From Phenylobacterium sp. (GTDB lineage Bacteria > Pseudomonadota > Alphaproteobacteria > Caulobacterales > Caulobacteraceae): DNA of 64,000 bases. Location of the stretch: NCBI RefSeq assembly GCF_016793225.1, contig NZ_JAEUMN010000035.1:1-64000 (forward strand), given 5' to 3'. Below, one piece after another: positions 15,787 through 24,621 of the stretch. The notes beneath the pieces are model-generated. The model saw only the letters and a program-made list of their open reading frames with translations, was not told the DNA's origin and searched no databases. The translations under genes and the position numbers were made by a program. Position 1 is the stretch's first letter. Each line of letters begins with the position of its first letter.

Positions 15787-16359
15787 ATGAAGACGCTGAC
15801 CTTTGCCGCCACCTTGGCCATCGCGGGCCTGCTGGGCTCGACCGCGACCGCCGCCACCAAGACCGCCGTGTTCGCCGGCGGCTGCTTCTGGTCCGTGGAG
15901 AAGTTCTTCGAGGCGACCCCGGGCGTGACCTCGGCCGTGTCGGGCTACTCGGGCGGCACGAGCTCGAACCCCACCTACGAGAACCACGCGGGGCACCTGG
16001 AGGCGGTGAAGGTCACCTACGACCCGGCGAAGATCAGCTACGCCCAGCTGGTCGACACCTTCTATCACAACATCGACCCCACCGATCCGACCGGGCAGAT
16101 GTGCGACAAGGGCCCGTCCTACCGGACCGCGGTCTTCACGGCGAACCGCGAGGAGCGCGCCATCGCCGAGGCGGCGCGGGTGAAGTACGAGAAGGAGCTG
16201 GGCCGCAAGATCACGGTGACGACCCGCAGCGCGGCGCCGTTCTGGACCGCCGAGGCCTATCACCAGGACTTCGCCAAGAAGAACCCGACCCACTATGGCC
16301 GCTACCGTCAGGGCTGCGGCTGGGACCGCACGCTCAGGGTGGTGTGGGGAGCCCGGTAG
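15787..16359 (+). CDS. msrA: Periplasmic peptide-methionine (S)-S-oxide reductase
   Basis: The 190-residue protein starts with an evident signal peptide (MKTLTFAATLAIAGLLG, cleavage near TATA-ATKT) and then the MsrA domain: GGCFW with nucleophile C33, SGYSGG, the substrate-pocket region GHLEAVKVTYDP, and a C-terminal RQGCGW cysteine that may act in resolving. It reduces methionine-S-sulfoxide in exported proteins. A second in-frame ATG at 15775 has its purine stretch directly abutting, so 15787 (gagga about 12 nt upstream) was preferred. The last 26 bp overlap the 3' end of the convergent GT39 gene. Confidence 0.93.
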   Translation: MKTLTFAATLAIAGLLGSTATAATKTAVFAGGCFWSVEKFFEATPGVTSAVSGYSGGTSSNPTYENHAGHLEAVKVTYDPAKISYAQLVDTFYHNIDPTDPTGQMCDKGPSYRTAVFTANREERAIAEAARVKYEKELGRKITVTTRSAAPFWTAEAYHQDFAKKNPTHYGRYRQGCGWDRTLRVVWGAR

Positions 16360-17872
16360 CCGCGTCGCGCGGCCGCGGGTCCAGGCCCTCGCCGACGAAC
16401 ATCTCGACCCGCCGCTTGCGCTTGTGGTCGAGCCGCACGCTGCCGATCTCGAGGCCCGAGGCGCGGGCGAAGTCGGCCTCCATCTCGGCGCGCCGCCAGC
16501 CCTCGTAGCTGACCATCAGCACGCGGCGTCCCAGCTCGCGCGTCAGCGGCGCGGCGGTTTCGGCCTGGTTGCGCGGGCCTTCCATCAGCAGCCAGGCGGT
16601 CAGCGGCGGCGCCCCGGCCGCGAAGCGGTCGCGGCCGTAGTAGGCGGTGGCGTAGAAGAGGAAGCGGTTGTTCACGGCGATGGCCGTCAGCCCTGGCTCG
16701 CGTTCGGCCCGGTCCAGGATCAGGTCGGCCGTCTGGCTCCAGCCGCGGAGACGCTTGAGGCCGTTGGACAGCCCCACCTTGTCGGCCAGCGCGGGCGAGA
16801 CCAGCGCCGCGAGGAAGAACGCCGCGATCGCGCCCTGCAGCGCCAGCGCCCCGACCAGCCAACTTCGCGCCCGCCAGCGGACGAGCCAGGCCGCGGCGAG
16901 CACCGAACCGGTGAGGTACCCCGCGCCCGACCAGTTGGCGTTGGCGCGGCTGATGAAGGCCTGCGCGGTGACGATCAGGAGCGGCGGCAGCGTGAAGCAC
17001 AGCAGGGTGATGTCGGCGTCCGACAGCCGCCGGCCGCGCAGGGCGAGGATCACGCCCGCCAGCAGGACGGCCAGCGGGATCGGGCCGAAGACCCCGAACT
17101 GCGAGCCCACGAACTCGGCGACCGTCGCGAGGTTGAACAGCTGGACGCCGTTCCAGGCGGCGTTGGAGGCGGTGTGCTGCACGGTGGCGAACTGGTGCGC
17201 GGCGTTCCAGAGCACGTTGGGCGCCAGCACACAGGCCAGCGTCGCCAGTCCAGCGGCCAGGGGCGCCCACCTCCAGGCGGCGCGGGCCCGCGTCGAGAGG
17301 GCGGCGTGCAGCGCAAGCCCGGCGACTGCGTAGACCGCGGCGTACTTCGACAGGAACGCGAGGCCGAGGGCCACGCCCATCGCCGCCGCGAGGGCGACTC
17401 GCCGCCGCCCGCCGGCGTCCAGGAGGTGGATGTAGGCCAGGACGGTTAGACCCAGGAAAAAGAGCAGCGGCGCGTCGGTGGCGGCCACGAGGGCCGAGAC
17501 CTGCACGCCCGGCATGAGGCCGTAGAGGGCCGCCGCGGCCAGCCCCACGGCGCCGCCGTAGAGCCGGCGGCCGATCAGGAAGACGACGAAGGTGGCCGCG
17601 CCCTGGAACAGCACGGCCGACAGCCGCACCCAAGGTTCGGCGTCGCCGCCGATGGCCGTCGTCGCCCAGATCGCCCAGGCGATCATCGGCGGCTTGGAAT
17701 AGTAGCCGAAGTCCAGCGTCCGCGACCAAAGCCAGTACTGGGCTTCGTCCGGATAGAGCTCGAGCGGCGTCAGGAACAGCGCGCCCAGCCGGGCGAGGGA
17801 CAGGCCGATCACCAGGACCGCCGCCGCGCGCAGGTCGCTCGCCGCCGCGCGGCCGGCCTCAGGCTGCGTCAT
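16334..17872 (-). CDS. Glycosyltransferase family 39 (ArnT/PMT-like) membrane protein
   Basis: The 512-residue protein has about 11-12 membrane segments. The first periplasmic loop carries the GT-C acidic motif in ELYPDEAQYWLWSRTLDFGY, followed by YSKPPMIAW, as in ArnT-like enzymes that use polyprenyl-phosphate sugars. The C-terminal soluble part is about 100 residues with a very basic end (DHKRKRR). It probably glycosylates lipid A, a lipid or a protein in the periplasm; the acceptor is unknown. The ATG at 17872 (MTQPEAG) is preferred over upstream in-frame codons. Its 3' end overlaps msrA by 26 bp. Confidence 0.88.
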   Translation of the reverse strand: MTQPEAGRAAASDLRAAAVLVIGLSLARLGALFLTPLELYPDEAQYWLWSRTLDFGYYSKPPMIAWAIWATTAIGGDAEPWVRLSAVLFQGAATFVVFLIGRRLYGGAVGLAAAALYGLMPGVQVSALVAATDAPLLFFLGLTVLAYIHLLDAGGRRRVALAAAMGVALGLAFLSKYAAVYAVAGLALHAALSTRARAAWRWAPLAAGLATLACVLAPNVLWNAAHQFATVQHTASNAAWNGVQLFNLATVAEFVGSQFGVFGPIPLAVLLAGVILALRGRRLSDADITLLCFTLPPLLIVTAQAFISRANANWSGAGYLTGSVLAAAWLVRWRARSWLVGALALQGAIAAFFLAALVSPALADKVGLSNGLKRLRGWSQTADLILDRAEREPGLTAIAVNNRFLFYATAYYGRDRFAAGAPPLTAWLLMEGPRNQAETAAPLTRELGRRVLMVSYEGWRRAEMEADFARASGLEIGSVRLDHKRKRRVEMFVGEGLDPRPRDAATGLPTPP

Positions 17873-17948
17873 ACCGCCACTCCGACAGGCCGCGGACGTT
17901 AGCGGCTGCCGCCGAAACGCACAAAGACTGATGCGTTTAGGCCGCAGT

Positions 17949-17984
17949 GTGACGGTCTCGGGCACACCGTAGCAAAACCGTCAC
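17949..17984 (+). promoter_or_regulatory. Inverted repeat and -10-like element upstream of the TonB-dependent receptor
   Basis: A perfect 8-bp inverted repeat, gtgacggt (17949-17956) and accgtcac (17977-17984), lies 95 nt before the receptor start. A GCTATAT element at 18004-18010 resembles the Caulobacter -10 consensus (GCTANAWC). The repeat could be an operator for a dimeric regulator, which is common for substrate-induced receptors, or a leader hairpin. No clear -35 box was found. Confidence 0.35.
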
Positions 17985-18078
17985 CAACAGCCCCGATTTA
18001 CGCGCTATATGGCGCCGCAAGATCCAGGGGCGCCGGAGGGGAGCCCCGTCGCAGGGATCTCTCTGAAGGGGCTACTGA

Positions 18079-20574
18079 ATGCAGATCAAACTCAGCCGCG
18101 CGCTCTGCGCGACCACGGCGCTCGCCACGGGCCTGCTGATCTCGGGCGCGGCGTTCGCGCAGTCCACCGGCACCGCGATCGTCGAGGAACTGGTCGTCAC
18201 CGGCTCTACCGGCCCGCGTAACCTCGACGGCGCCATCGTGGCGATCGAAGAGCCCAAGTCCCGTGCGGCGATCACCGCCGAGTTCATCAGCCGGCAGACG
18301 CCCGGCCAGTCGGTGCTCGACACCATCAACCTGCTGCCGGCCGTCAACTTCACCAACAACGACGCCTACGGCTCGGCCGGCGGCGACTTCGTCATCCGCG
18401 GCTTCGACTCGCAGCGGGTCGCGGTGCTGCAGGACGGCGTTCCGCTGAACGACAGCGGCAACTACGCCGTGTTCCCGAACCAGCAGCTCGAGTCCGACCT
18501 GATCGAGCGCGTGACGGTGAACCTCGGCACCACCGACGTCGACAGCCCCACGGCCGCGGCCGCGGGCGGCACGATCAACTACGTCACCAAGCGCACGACC
18601 CGCGAGTTCGGCGTCCGCGGCGAGCTGGGCTACGGCTCGAACGACATGCAGCGCTACTACGCGACCGTGAACAGCGGCGAGATCGGCCCGTTCGGGACCC
18701 GCCTCTGGATCTCGGGCATGTACCAGAAGTACGACCACTTCCGCCCGATCAACTCGCCGCTCCCGGCGCCGGGCGGCATCGAGAAGAAGCAGTTCAACGG
18801 CCGTATCGACCAGGACTTCGGCGACGTCGGCCAGGCCAGCCTGATCTTCAACTACAACGAAAACCGCAACAATTTCATCAACCGGATCAACCTGGCCACG
18901 TTCCAGCGCCAGGGCGTGACCACCGCGGGCGCGCCGGACACCTCGATCGTGTCGCCCTCGGTCTGCCTGCGTCCGACGCCGGCCGCCGGGACGGCCCAGG
19001 TGGACAACTCGGGCACGTTCACCTGCCCGAGCGGCTTCTATGAGTTCCAGATCAACCCCTCGAACACGGGCAACATCCGCGGCCTGTCGAGCTGGAACCT
19101 GACCGACCAGATCACGCTGACCTTCGACCCGTCGTTCCAGTACGTGCTGGCCAACGGCGGCGGCTCGCAGATCTTCCCCGAGAACGATCCGCAGCTGCGC
19201 GGCAATTCGACGGCGGCCGGCGTCGACCTCAACGGCGACGGCGACATCCTCGACCGGGTCTACCTGTATCGCCCGAACACGACCAACACCCGGCGCTACG
19301 GGGTCACCACCTCGCTGATCTGGAAGTTCGACGAGAACCAGAGCGTCCGCGTCGCCTACACCTTCGACCGCGCCAAGCACCGTCAGACGGGCGACGTCGG
19401 CTTCATCGACGCCAACGGCATTCCGGAGAACGTCTTCGCGGGCAAGGACGGCCAGGGCCGCCAGGTGACGCTGCCGGACGGCACCAACCTGCGTCGCCGC
19501 GACCGCCTCTCGGTCGCCATGCTGAACCAGGTGGCCGCCGAGTACCGGGGCCGCTTCCTGGAAGACAAGCTGCTGGTGAACGTCGGCGTCCGGGCGCCCT
19601 TCTTCAAGCGCGACCTGAACAACTACTGCTTCCAGCAGAACACCTTCAACGCCTACTGCACCACCCAGGTGGGCACGCCGGTCGCCGGCACCAACGACGG
19701 CACGGGCCGCCCGCTGGTGACCTTCCCGGCCGCCACGCTGAACTCCTCCGCGACGCTGCGCTACGGCAACCCGCGGTCGTTCAAGCGCAAGTACGACGAC
19801 GTCCTGCCGAACCTGGGCGTCAGCTACGACTTCACCGACAACCTGTCGGCCTACGCCAGCTACGCCGAGACCATCTCGGTGCCGCGCACCGACGACCTGT
19901 ACGACCAGATCCTGGTCGACCCGGGCCCGGAAACCTCGAAGACCTATGACCTCGGCGTCCGCTACCAGGACAGCATCTTCATGGTGTCGGCCGCGGTCTA
20001 CATGACCGAGTTCAAGAACCGCATCGAGCGGGTTCTCGACGAGCCGTCCGGCGTGGCGTTCTCGCAGAACGTCGGCGACGTGGACAACAAGGGCTTCGAC
20101 TTCCAGGTCGGCTGGAAGCCTGCCGACGAGTTCAGCTTCTACGCCTCGTACTCGTTCATCGACTCCGAGATCCAGAACGACATCCCCAACGCCGTGGCGG
20201 GCGTGCTGCCCACCAAGGGCAAGCAGGTGTACGAGACGCCGAAGCACCAGGGCGGCGCCCGCGTCCAGTACGACCCGATGGACTGGCTGAGCCTCGGCGC
20301 GCAGGTGAAGTGGGTGGGCGACCGCTACACCAACCTCGTGAACACCGAGAAATTCCGCGGCTACCAGCTCGTGGACTTCGACGTGCGCTTCAAGCTGACC
20401 AGCCTGCCGTCCATGGAAAGCGTGGGCCTGAAGGACACCTACCTGCAGCTGAACGTCCGGAACGCGTTCAACGAGCGCTACCTGGGCGACATCACGCCGA
20501 ACCTGACCGGCACGGCCCTGGGCCAGCCGGGCTACCGCCGCAGCTTCATCGCGACGCTGCACTTCGAGTTCTAG
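18079..20574 (+). CDS. TonB-dependent outer-membrane receptor
   Basis: The 831-residue protein has a signal peptide (MQIKLSRALCATTALATG, cleavage after AFAQ), a TonB box (VEELVVTG), a plug domain (SVLDTINLLPAVNF, FVIRGFDSQRVAVLQDGVP) and a C-terminal 22-strand barrel ending RRSFIATLHFEF with terminal Phe. It imports a scarce ligand using TonB/ExbBD energy. Extracellular loops hold two likely disulfides (VCLRPT...FTCPSG and NYCFQQ...AYCTTQ) and an acidic DLNGDGDILD loop at 383-392 that might bind a cation. The ligand is unknown; the agmatine-use genes downstream are separated by a terminator. Confidence 0.94.
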   Translation: MQIKLSRALCATTALATGLLISGAAFAQSTGTAIVEELVVTGSTGPRNLDGAIVAIEEPKSRAAITAEFISRQTPGQSVLDTINLLPAVNFTNNDAYGSAGGDFVIRGFDSQRVAVLQDGVPLNDSGNYAVFPNQQLESDLIERVTVNLGTTDVDSPTAAAAGGTINYVTKRTTREFGVRGELGYGSNDMQRYYATVNSGEIGPFGTRLWISGMYQKYDHFRPINSPLPAPGGIEKKQFNGRIDQDFGDVGQASLIFNYNENRNNFINRINLATFQRQGVTTAGAPDTSIVSPSVCLRPTPAAGTAQVDNSGTFTCPSGFYEFQINPSNTGNIRGLSSWNLTDQITLTFDPSFQYVLANGGGSQIFPENDPQLRGNSTAAGVDLNGDGDILDRVYLYRPNTTNTRRYGVTTSLIWKFDENQSVRVAYTFDRAKHRQTGDVGFIDANGIPENVFAGKDGQGRQVTLPDGTNLRRRDRLSVAMLNQVAAEYRGRFLEDKLLVNVGVRAPFFKRDLNNYCFQQNTFNAYCTTQVGTPVAGTNDGTGRPLVTFPAATLNSSATLRYGNPRSFKRKYDDVLPNLGVSYDFTDNLSAYASYAETISVPRTDDLYDQILVDPGPETSKTYDLGVRYQDSIFMVSAAVYMTEFKNRIERVLDEPSGVAFSQNVGDVDNKGFDFQVGWKPADEFSFYASYSFIDSEIQNDIPNAVAGVLPTKGKQVYETPKHQGGARVQYDPMDWLSLGAQVKWVGDRYTNLVNTEKFRGYQLVDFDVRFKLTSLPSMESVGLKDTYLQLNVRNAFNERYLGDITPNLTGTALGQPGYRRSFIATLHFEF

Positions 20575-20600
20575 GCTCGAAGCCGGATCGAAGCTGGAAG

Positions 20601-20630
20601 GGGCGGCCGCGGCGACGCGGCCGCCCTTTT
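20601..20630 (+). terminator. Strong rho-independent terminator after the TonB receptor
   Basis: A perfect 11-bp stem (20601-20611 gggcggccgcg with 20616-20626 cgcggccgccc) closes a GCGA tetraloop (GNRA type) and is followed directly by TTTT. It ends the receptor transcript before the agmatine operon. Confidence 0.92.
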
Positions 20631-20697
20631 CGCTGCGCGCTTGACGCAGGGGACGGCGGGGGCCATCTGCGCACGCCTTTGGGAGACGTGACCCACG

Positions 20698-21686
20698 ATG
20701 AGCTTCGTCGTTCCGCCCGAGTGGGCGCCGCACCGCGCCATGTGGCTGGGTTTCCCCAGCCACGCGGAGCTGTGGCAGGACGACCTCGCGGCCGCGCAGG
20801 GCGAGGTCGCGGCGCTGGCGCGCGCCCTGGCCGGCCCGGGCGGGGAGCGGGTGCGCCTGATGACGGGGCATCCCGACGGCGAGGCGGCGGCCCGCGCGAT
20901 GCTGGCCGGCGTCGACGGGATCGAGATCGTCCCCGGCCGCTTCGGCGACATCTGGCTGCGCGACACCGGCCCCATCTTCGCGGACGGCAGGGCGCTCGCC
21001 TTCCGCTTCAACGGCTGGGGCGGGAAGTACGCCCTGGAGCACGACGACACGGTCGCGCAGCAGATCGCCGAGGCGGCCGGCGCGCCGCTCGTCGCCCACG
21101 ACTTCATCCTGGAAGGCGGGGCGGTCGACCACGACGGCCGCGGCACGGTGCTCACCACCGACCAGTGCCTGCTGAACCGCAACCGCAACCCCGGCTGGAC
21201 CGCCGCCGAGGCCGAGGCCGCGCTGGCGCAGAGCCTCGGCGCGCGCAAGGTGCTCTGGCTGGGCGAGGGCCTTCGCAACGACCACACCGACGGTCACGTG
21301 GACAACCTGGCGCGGTTCGTCGCGCCGGCCACGGTCGCCGTGCCCGTGGCCTGGGGGCGGGGCGACCCGAACGCCGAGGCCTACGACGACGCCGCCCGCC
21401 GCCTCTCGGGCATGACCGACGCCGACGGCGAGACGCTGAAGGTGGTGCGCATCCCCTCGCCGGGCTGGATCGACGGCGAGGACGGCCCCATCCCCGCCAG
21501 CCACATGAACTTCCTCATCGCCAACGGGGCGGTGATCGTGCCGATCTACGAGAAGCAGCCGGGCGACTTCGCCGTGGGCGTGCTGAAGGAGGTCTTCCCC
21601 GACCGCGCGGTGATCGGCCTGCCCTCCTCCGCCATCCTCACCGGCGGCGGGTCCTTTCACTGCATCACCCAGCAGGAGCCGGCCTG

Positions 21687-21687
<1 letters not shown>
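20698..21687 (+). CDS. aguA: Agmatine deiminase
   Basis: The 329-residue protein belongs to the PAD_porph/agmatine deiminase family. The catalytic cysteine is C322 in GGGSFHCIT, and H200 with D202 lies in NDHTDGHVDN. The N-terminal PPEWAPHRAMWLGFPS and FGDIWLRDTGPIF are signature blocks. The enzyme hydrolyses agmatine to N-carbamoylputrescine and ammonia in the cytoplasm. Its stop shares one base with the start of N-carbamoylputrescine amidase, so the two act in sequence to make putrescine. Confidence 0.95.
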
Positions 21688-22561
<874 letters not shown>

Positions 22562-22565
<4 letters not shown>

Positions 22566-23089
22566 TCGAGACCGATCGCCTGATCCTGCGCGCCTTCCGA
22601 GAGGAAGACCGCGCGCCCATGGCCGCGATCAACGGCGACCCGCGCGTGAACGAGTGGCTGGGCGGCCCGATCGGCCGCGAGCAGTCCGACGCCTTCGTCG
22701 ACCGCGTGAACGCCCAGATCGCCGCCGACGGGTTCGGCTTCTATGCCGCCGAGCGGAAGGCCGACGGCCGGCTCATCGGCATGATCGGCATCCGCCGCAA
22801 CGTCAGCCCTCCGGCCCCCACGGCCATCGAGCTGGGCTGGCGCCTGTCGCCCGAGGCGCAGGGGACCGGTCTCGCCACCGAGGGGGCGCAGGCCTGCCTG
22901 GACTGGGGCTTCGCCAATCTCGACACCGACGAGATCCTGGCCTGGACGGCGTCCACGAACGTCCGCTCCCAGGCCGTCATGCGCCGGATCGGCATGGCCG
23001 CCGATCCCTCGCGGGATTTCGTCCACACCGGCCTGCCCGAGGGCCATCCGCTGCGCCAGCACGTGGTCTTCGCCGCCAGGCGCCCCTGA
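22562..23089 (+). CDS. GNAT-family N-acetyltransferase (RimJ/RimL type)
   Basis: The 175-residue protein begins IETDRLILRAFREED, as in RimJ/RimL-like acetyltransferases. It has the acetyl-CoA loop SPEAQGTGLATEGAQ (about 98-112) and a C-terminal NVRSQAVMRRIGM segment. It starts with an ATG overlapping the aguB stop (ATGA). This placement makes a polyamine or agmatine-derived amine a possible substrate, but the family also acetylates protein N-termini and antibiotics, so the substrate is an inference. Confidence 0.85.
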
Positions 23090-23223
23090 CGGCGCAAGCG
23101 CCGGACGGAGGGGGCCGGCCGCGCGTCGCATTTGCCGCCGAAACACGGATCGGCTAGAGGAGGCGACCTTGCCCGCAGGCCGCACGCCCGGCGCGGCGCA
23201 CAGCAGATTTTCGAAGGTTCCCG

Positions 23224-24027
23224 ATGACCACCACGACCCCGCAGGCCCCGGGCCAACTCTCCGGCAACGTCCTGTTCTATTCGAAGCCCGAGCCGCTGGC
23301 GAAGGAACTGCACTCCAACCTCGGCGTGAAGCGCATGGACGGGCCGTTCGGCTTCGCCAAGGCCGGCCACGCCATCCCGCTGACCGTGGGCGAGTTCCCG
23401 CTGGCCGCCGTCACCGGCCCGATCATCTTCGTGGGCGAGGAGAAGCTCCCGATCGCCGTCATGGGCCTGAACGCCGGCGAGAACATGTTCGTGAAGGACG
23501 ACGGCACCTTCGAGAGCGGCATCTACATCCCGGCCTACGTGCGCCGCTATCCGTTCGTCTTCGCCAACGACGAGCAGAACAAGCAGATGGTGCTGTGCAT
23601 CGACCGCAACGCCGAGTTCATCACCGACAAGGGCTATGACATGGCCTTCTTCGAGGCCAACGGCGAGCCGACCGAGTACACGAAGAACTGCATCGAGTTC
23701 TGCAACAACTTCGAGGTCGAGCGGCAGCGCACCATGAGCTTCGTGCAGCTCCTGAAGGACCTGGACCTGTTCGAGACCAAGGAAGCCACCTTCACGCCCG
23801 CCAACCCCGACGGCACGGCCGGCGAGCCGCAGAAGATCGCCGAGTACTTCGGCGTGTCGGAAGAGAAGCTGAACAAGGTGCCCGCGGCCAAGTTCGTGGA
23901 ACTCCGCGACAACGGCGCGCTCGGCCAGATCTACGCCCACATCCACAGCCTCGTGGGCTGGGACCGCCTGATCGCCCTGGCCATGACCAAGGCCGCCGAG
24001 CAGCAGCCCGCCGCCAACCTGAACTAA
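23224..24027 (+). CDS. SapC family protein
   Basis: The 267-residue protein matches the SapC family (named from S-layer gene clusters): IPLTVGEFPLAAVTGPIIFV near residue 50, NMFVKDDGTFESGIYIPAYV, RRYPFVFA, and VERQRTMSFVQLLKDLDLFE. No signal peptide is seen, so it is probably cytoplasmic. The molecular role of SapC proteins is not established; they are common near TonB-dependent receptors and tryptophan halogenase-like genes in Caulobacterales and Sphingomonadales. Here it stands alone. The ATG at 23224 is followed immediately by recognisable family sequence. Confidence 0.85.
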   Translation: MTTTTPQAPGQLSGNVLFYSKPEPLAKELHSNLGVKRMDGPFGFAKAGHAIPLTVGEFPLAAVTGPIIFVGEEKLPIAVMGLNAGENMFVKDDGTFESGIYIPAYVRRYPFVFANDEQNKQMVLCIDRNAEFITDKGYDMAFFEANGEPTEYTKNCIEFCNNFEVERQRTMSFVQLLKDLDLFETKEATFTPANPDGTAGEPQKIAEYFGVSEEKLNKVPAAKFVELRDNGALGQIYAHIHSLVGWDRLIALAMTKAAEQQPAANLN

Positions 24028-24044
24028 GGGGCCGGCCGCCCTCT

Positions 24045-24093
24045 CCCTCCAGGCTTTCGAGCGCCCCCCAAGGGCGAGGTCGAAGCCGGAGGG
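24045..24093. terminator. Imperfect inverted repeat between convergent sapC-like and maoC-like genes
   Basis: ccctccaggctttcga (24045-24060) can pair with tcgaagccggaggg (24080-24093) with two small bulges, forming a hairpin in the 70-nt gap between convergent genes. It lacks a clear T-run on either strand, so it is probably a bidirectional or Rho-assisted terminator. Confidence 0.45.
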
Positions 24094-24097
24094 GGCT

Positions 24098-24490
24098 TCA
24101 GCGCGTGAAGACGCTCCGCGTCAGGCAGGAGAAGACCAGCCGCCCGGCTTCGTCGAGCAGGTCGTGCTGGGCGATGACGATGCCCTTGTCTTCGCCCACG
24201 GGGTCCTTCGCCATCACCGTCATCCGCCCGCGGAGCAGTTCTCCGGCGGGCGGGTTGCGCATCCAGCGCAGGGCGTCCACGCCCAGCCGCTTGGTCTGGG
24301 GCCAGTCGGTCGCCGCGATCGCGTCGAGCCGCGCCCAGATCGCAAAGACCATGGCGTCGGGCGCGCCGCGGTCCGCGCTCCACCCCGGCGTGAACGCGGA
24401 CACGAATGTCTTCAGCGCCTCGGGGTCGACGGCGGCGACGCCGAGGTTCTCGACCTGGCCGATCGAGAGATCGTCGAAGGATGCAGGCAA
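24098..24490 (-). CDS. MaoC-like (R)-hydratase/dehydratase domain protein
   Basis: The 130-residue hot-dog-fold protein resembles MaoC-type proteins: FDDLSIGQVENLG at the start, DPEALKTFVSAFTP, then WARLDAIA and VDALRWMRNPPAGELLRGRM. The usual catalytic D...H pair of enoyl-CoA hydratases (D-x4-H) is not obvious, as the region reads SAFTPGWSADRGAPD, so activity is uncertain. It is divergently transcribed from dsbD. Confidence 0.65.
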   Translation of the reverse strand: MPASFDDLSIGQVENLGVAAVDPEALKTFVSAFTPGWSADRGAPDAMVFAIWARLDAIAATDWPQTKRLGVDALRWMRNPPAGELLRGRMTVMAKDPVGEDKGIVIAQHDLLDEAGRLVFSCLTRSVFTR

Positions 24491-24621
24491 CGGCGGACTC
24501 CAGCCGGGACAGGGATTCGCCGATCATGGCGGCCCCGTCTGCGCTGTCGAGCCGCTTTGCGTCCGGGCATCCGCAGGCCATATAGCGGCGGTACAATCGG
24601 GGTCCGGGCTCTGAGGTGACG

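Noticed and set aside
17998-21660. Very long minus-strand open frame (about 1220 codons) opposite the TonB receptor and aguA
   Set aside because: It mirrors genes with clear domains on the plus strand; in DNA this GC-rich, stop codons are rare in the antisense frame. The translation is rich in Arg, Val, His and Asp with no domain.
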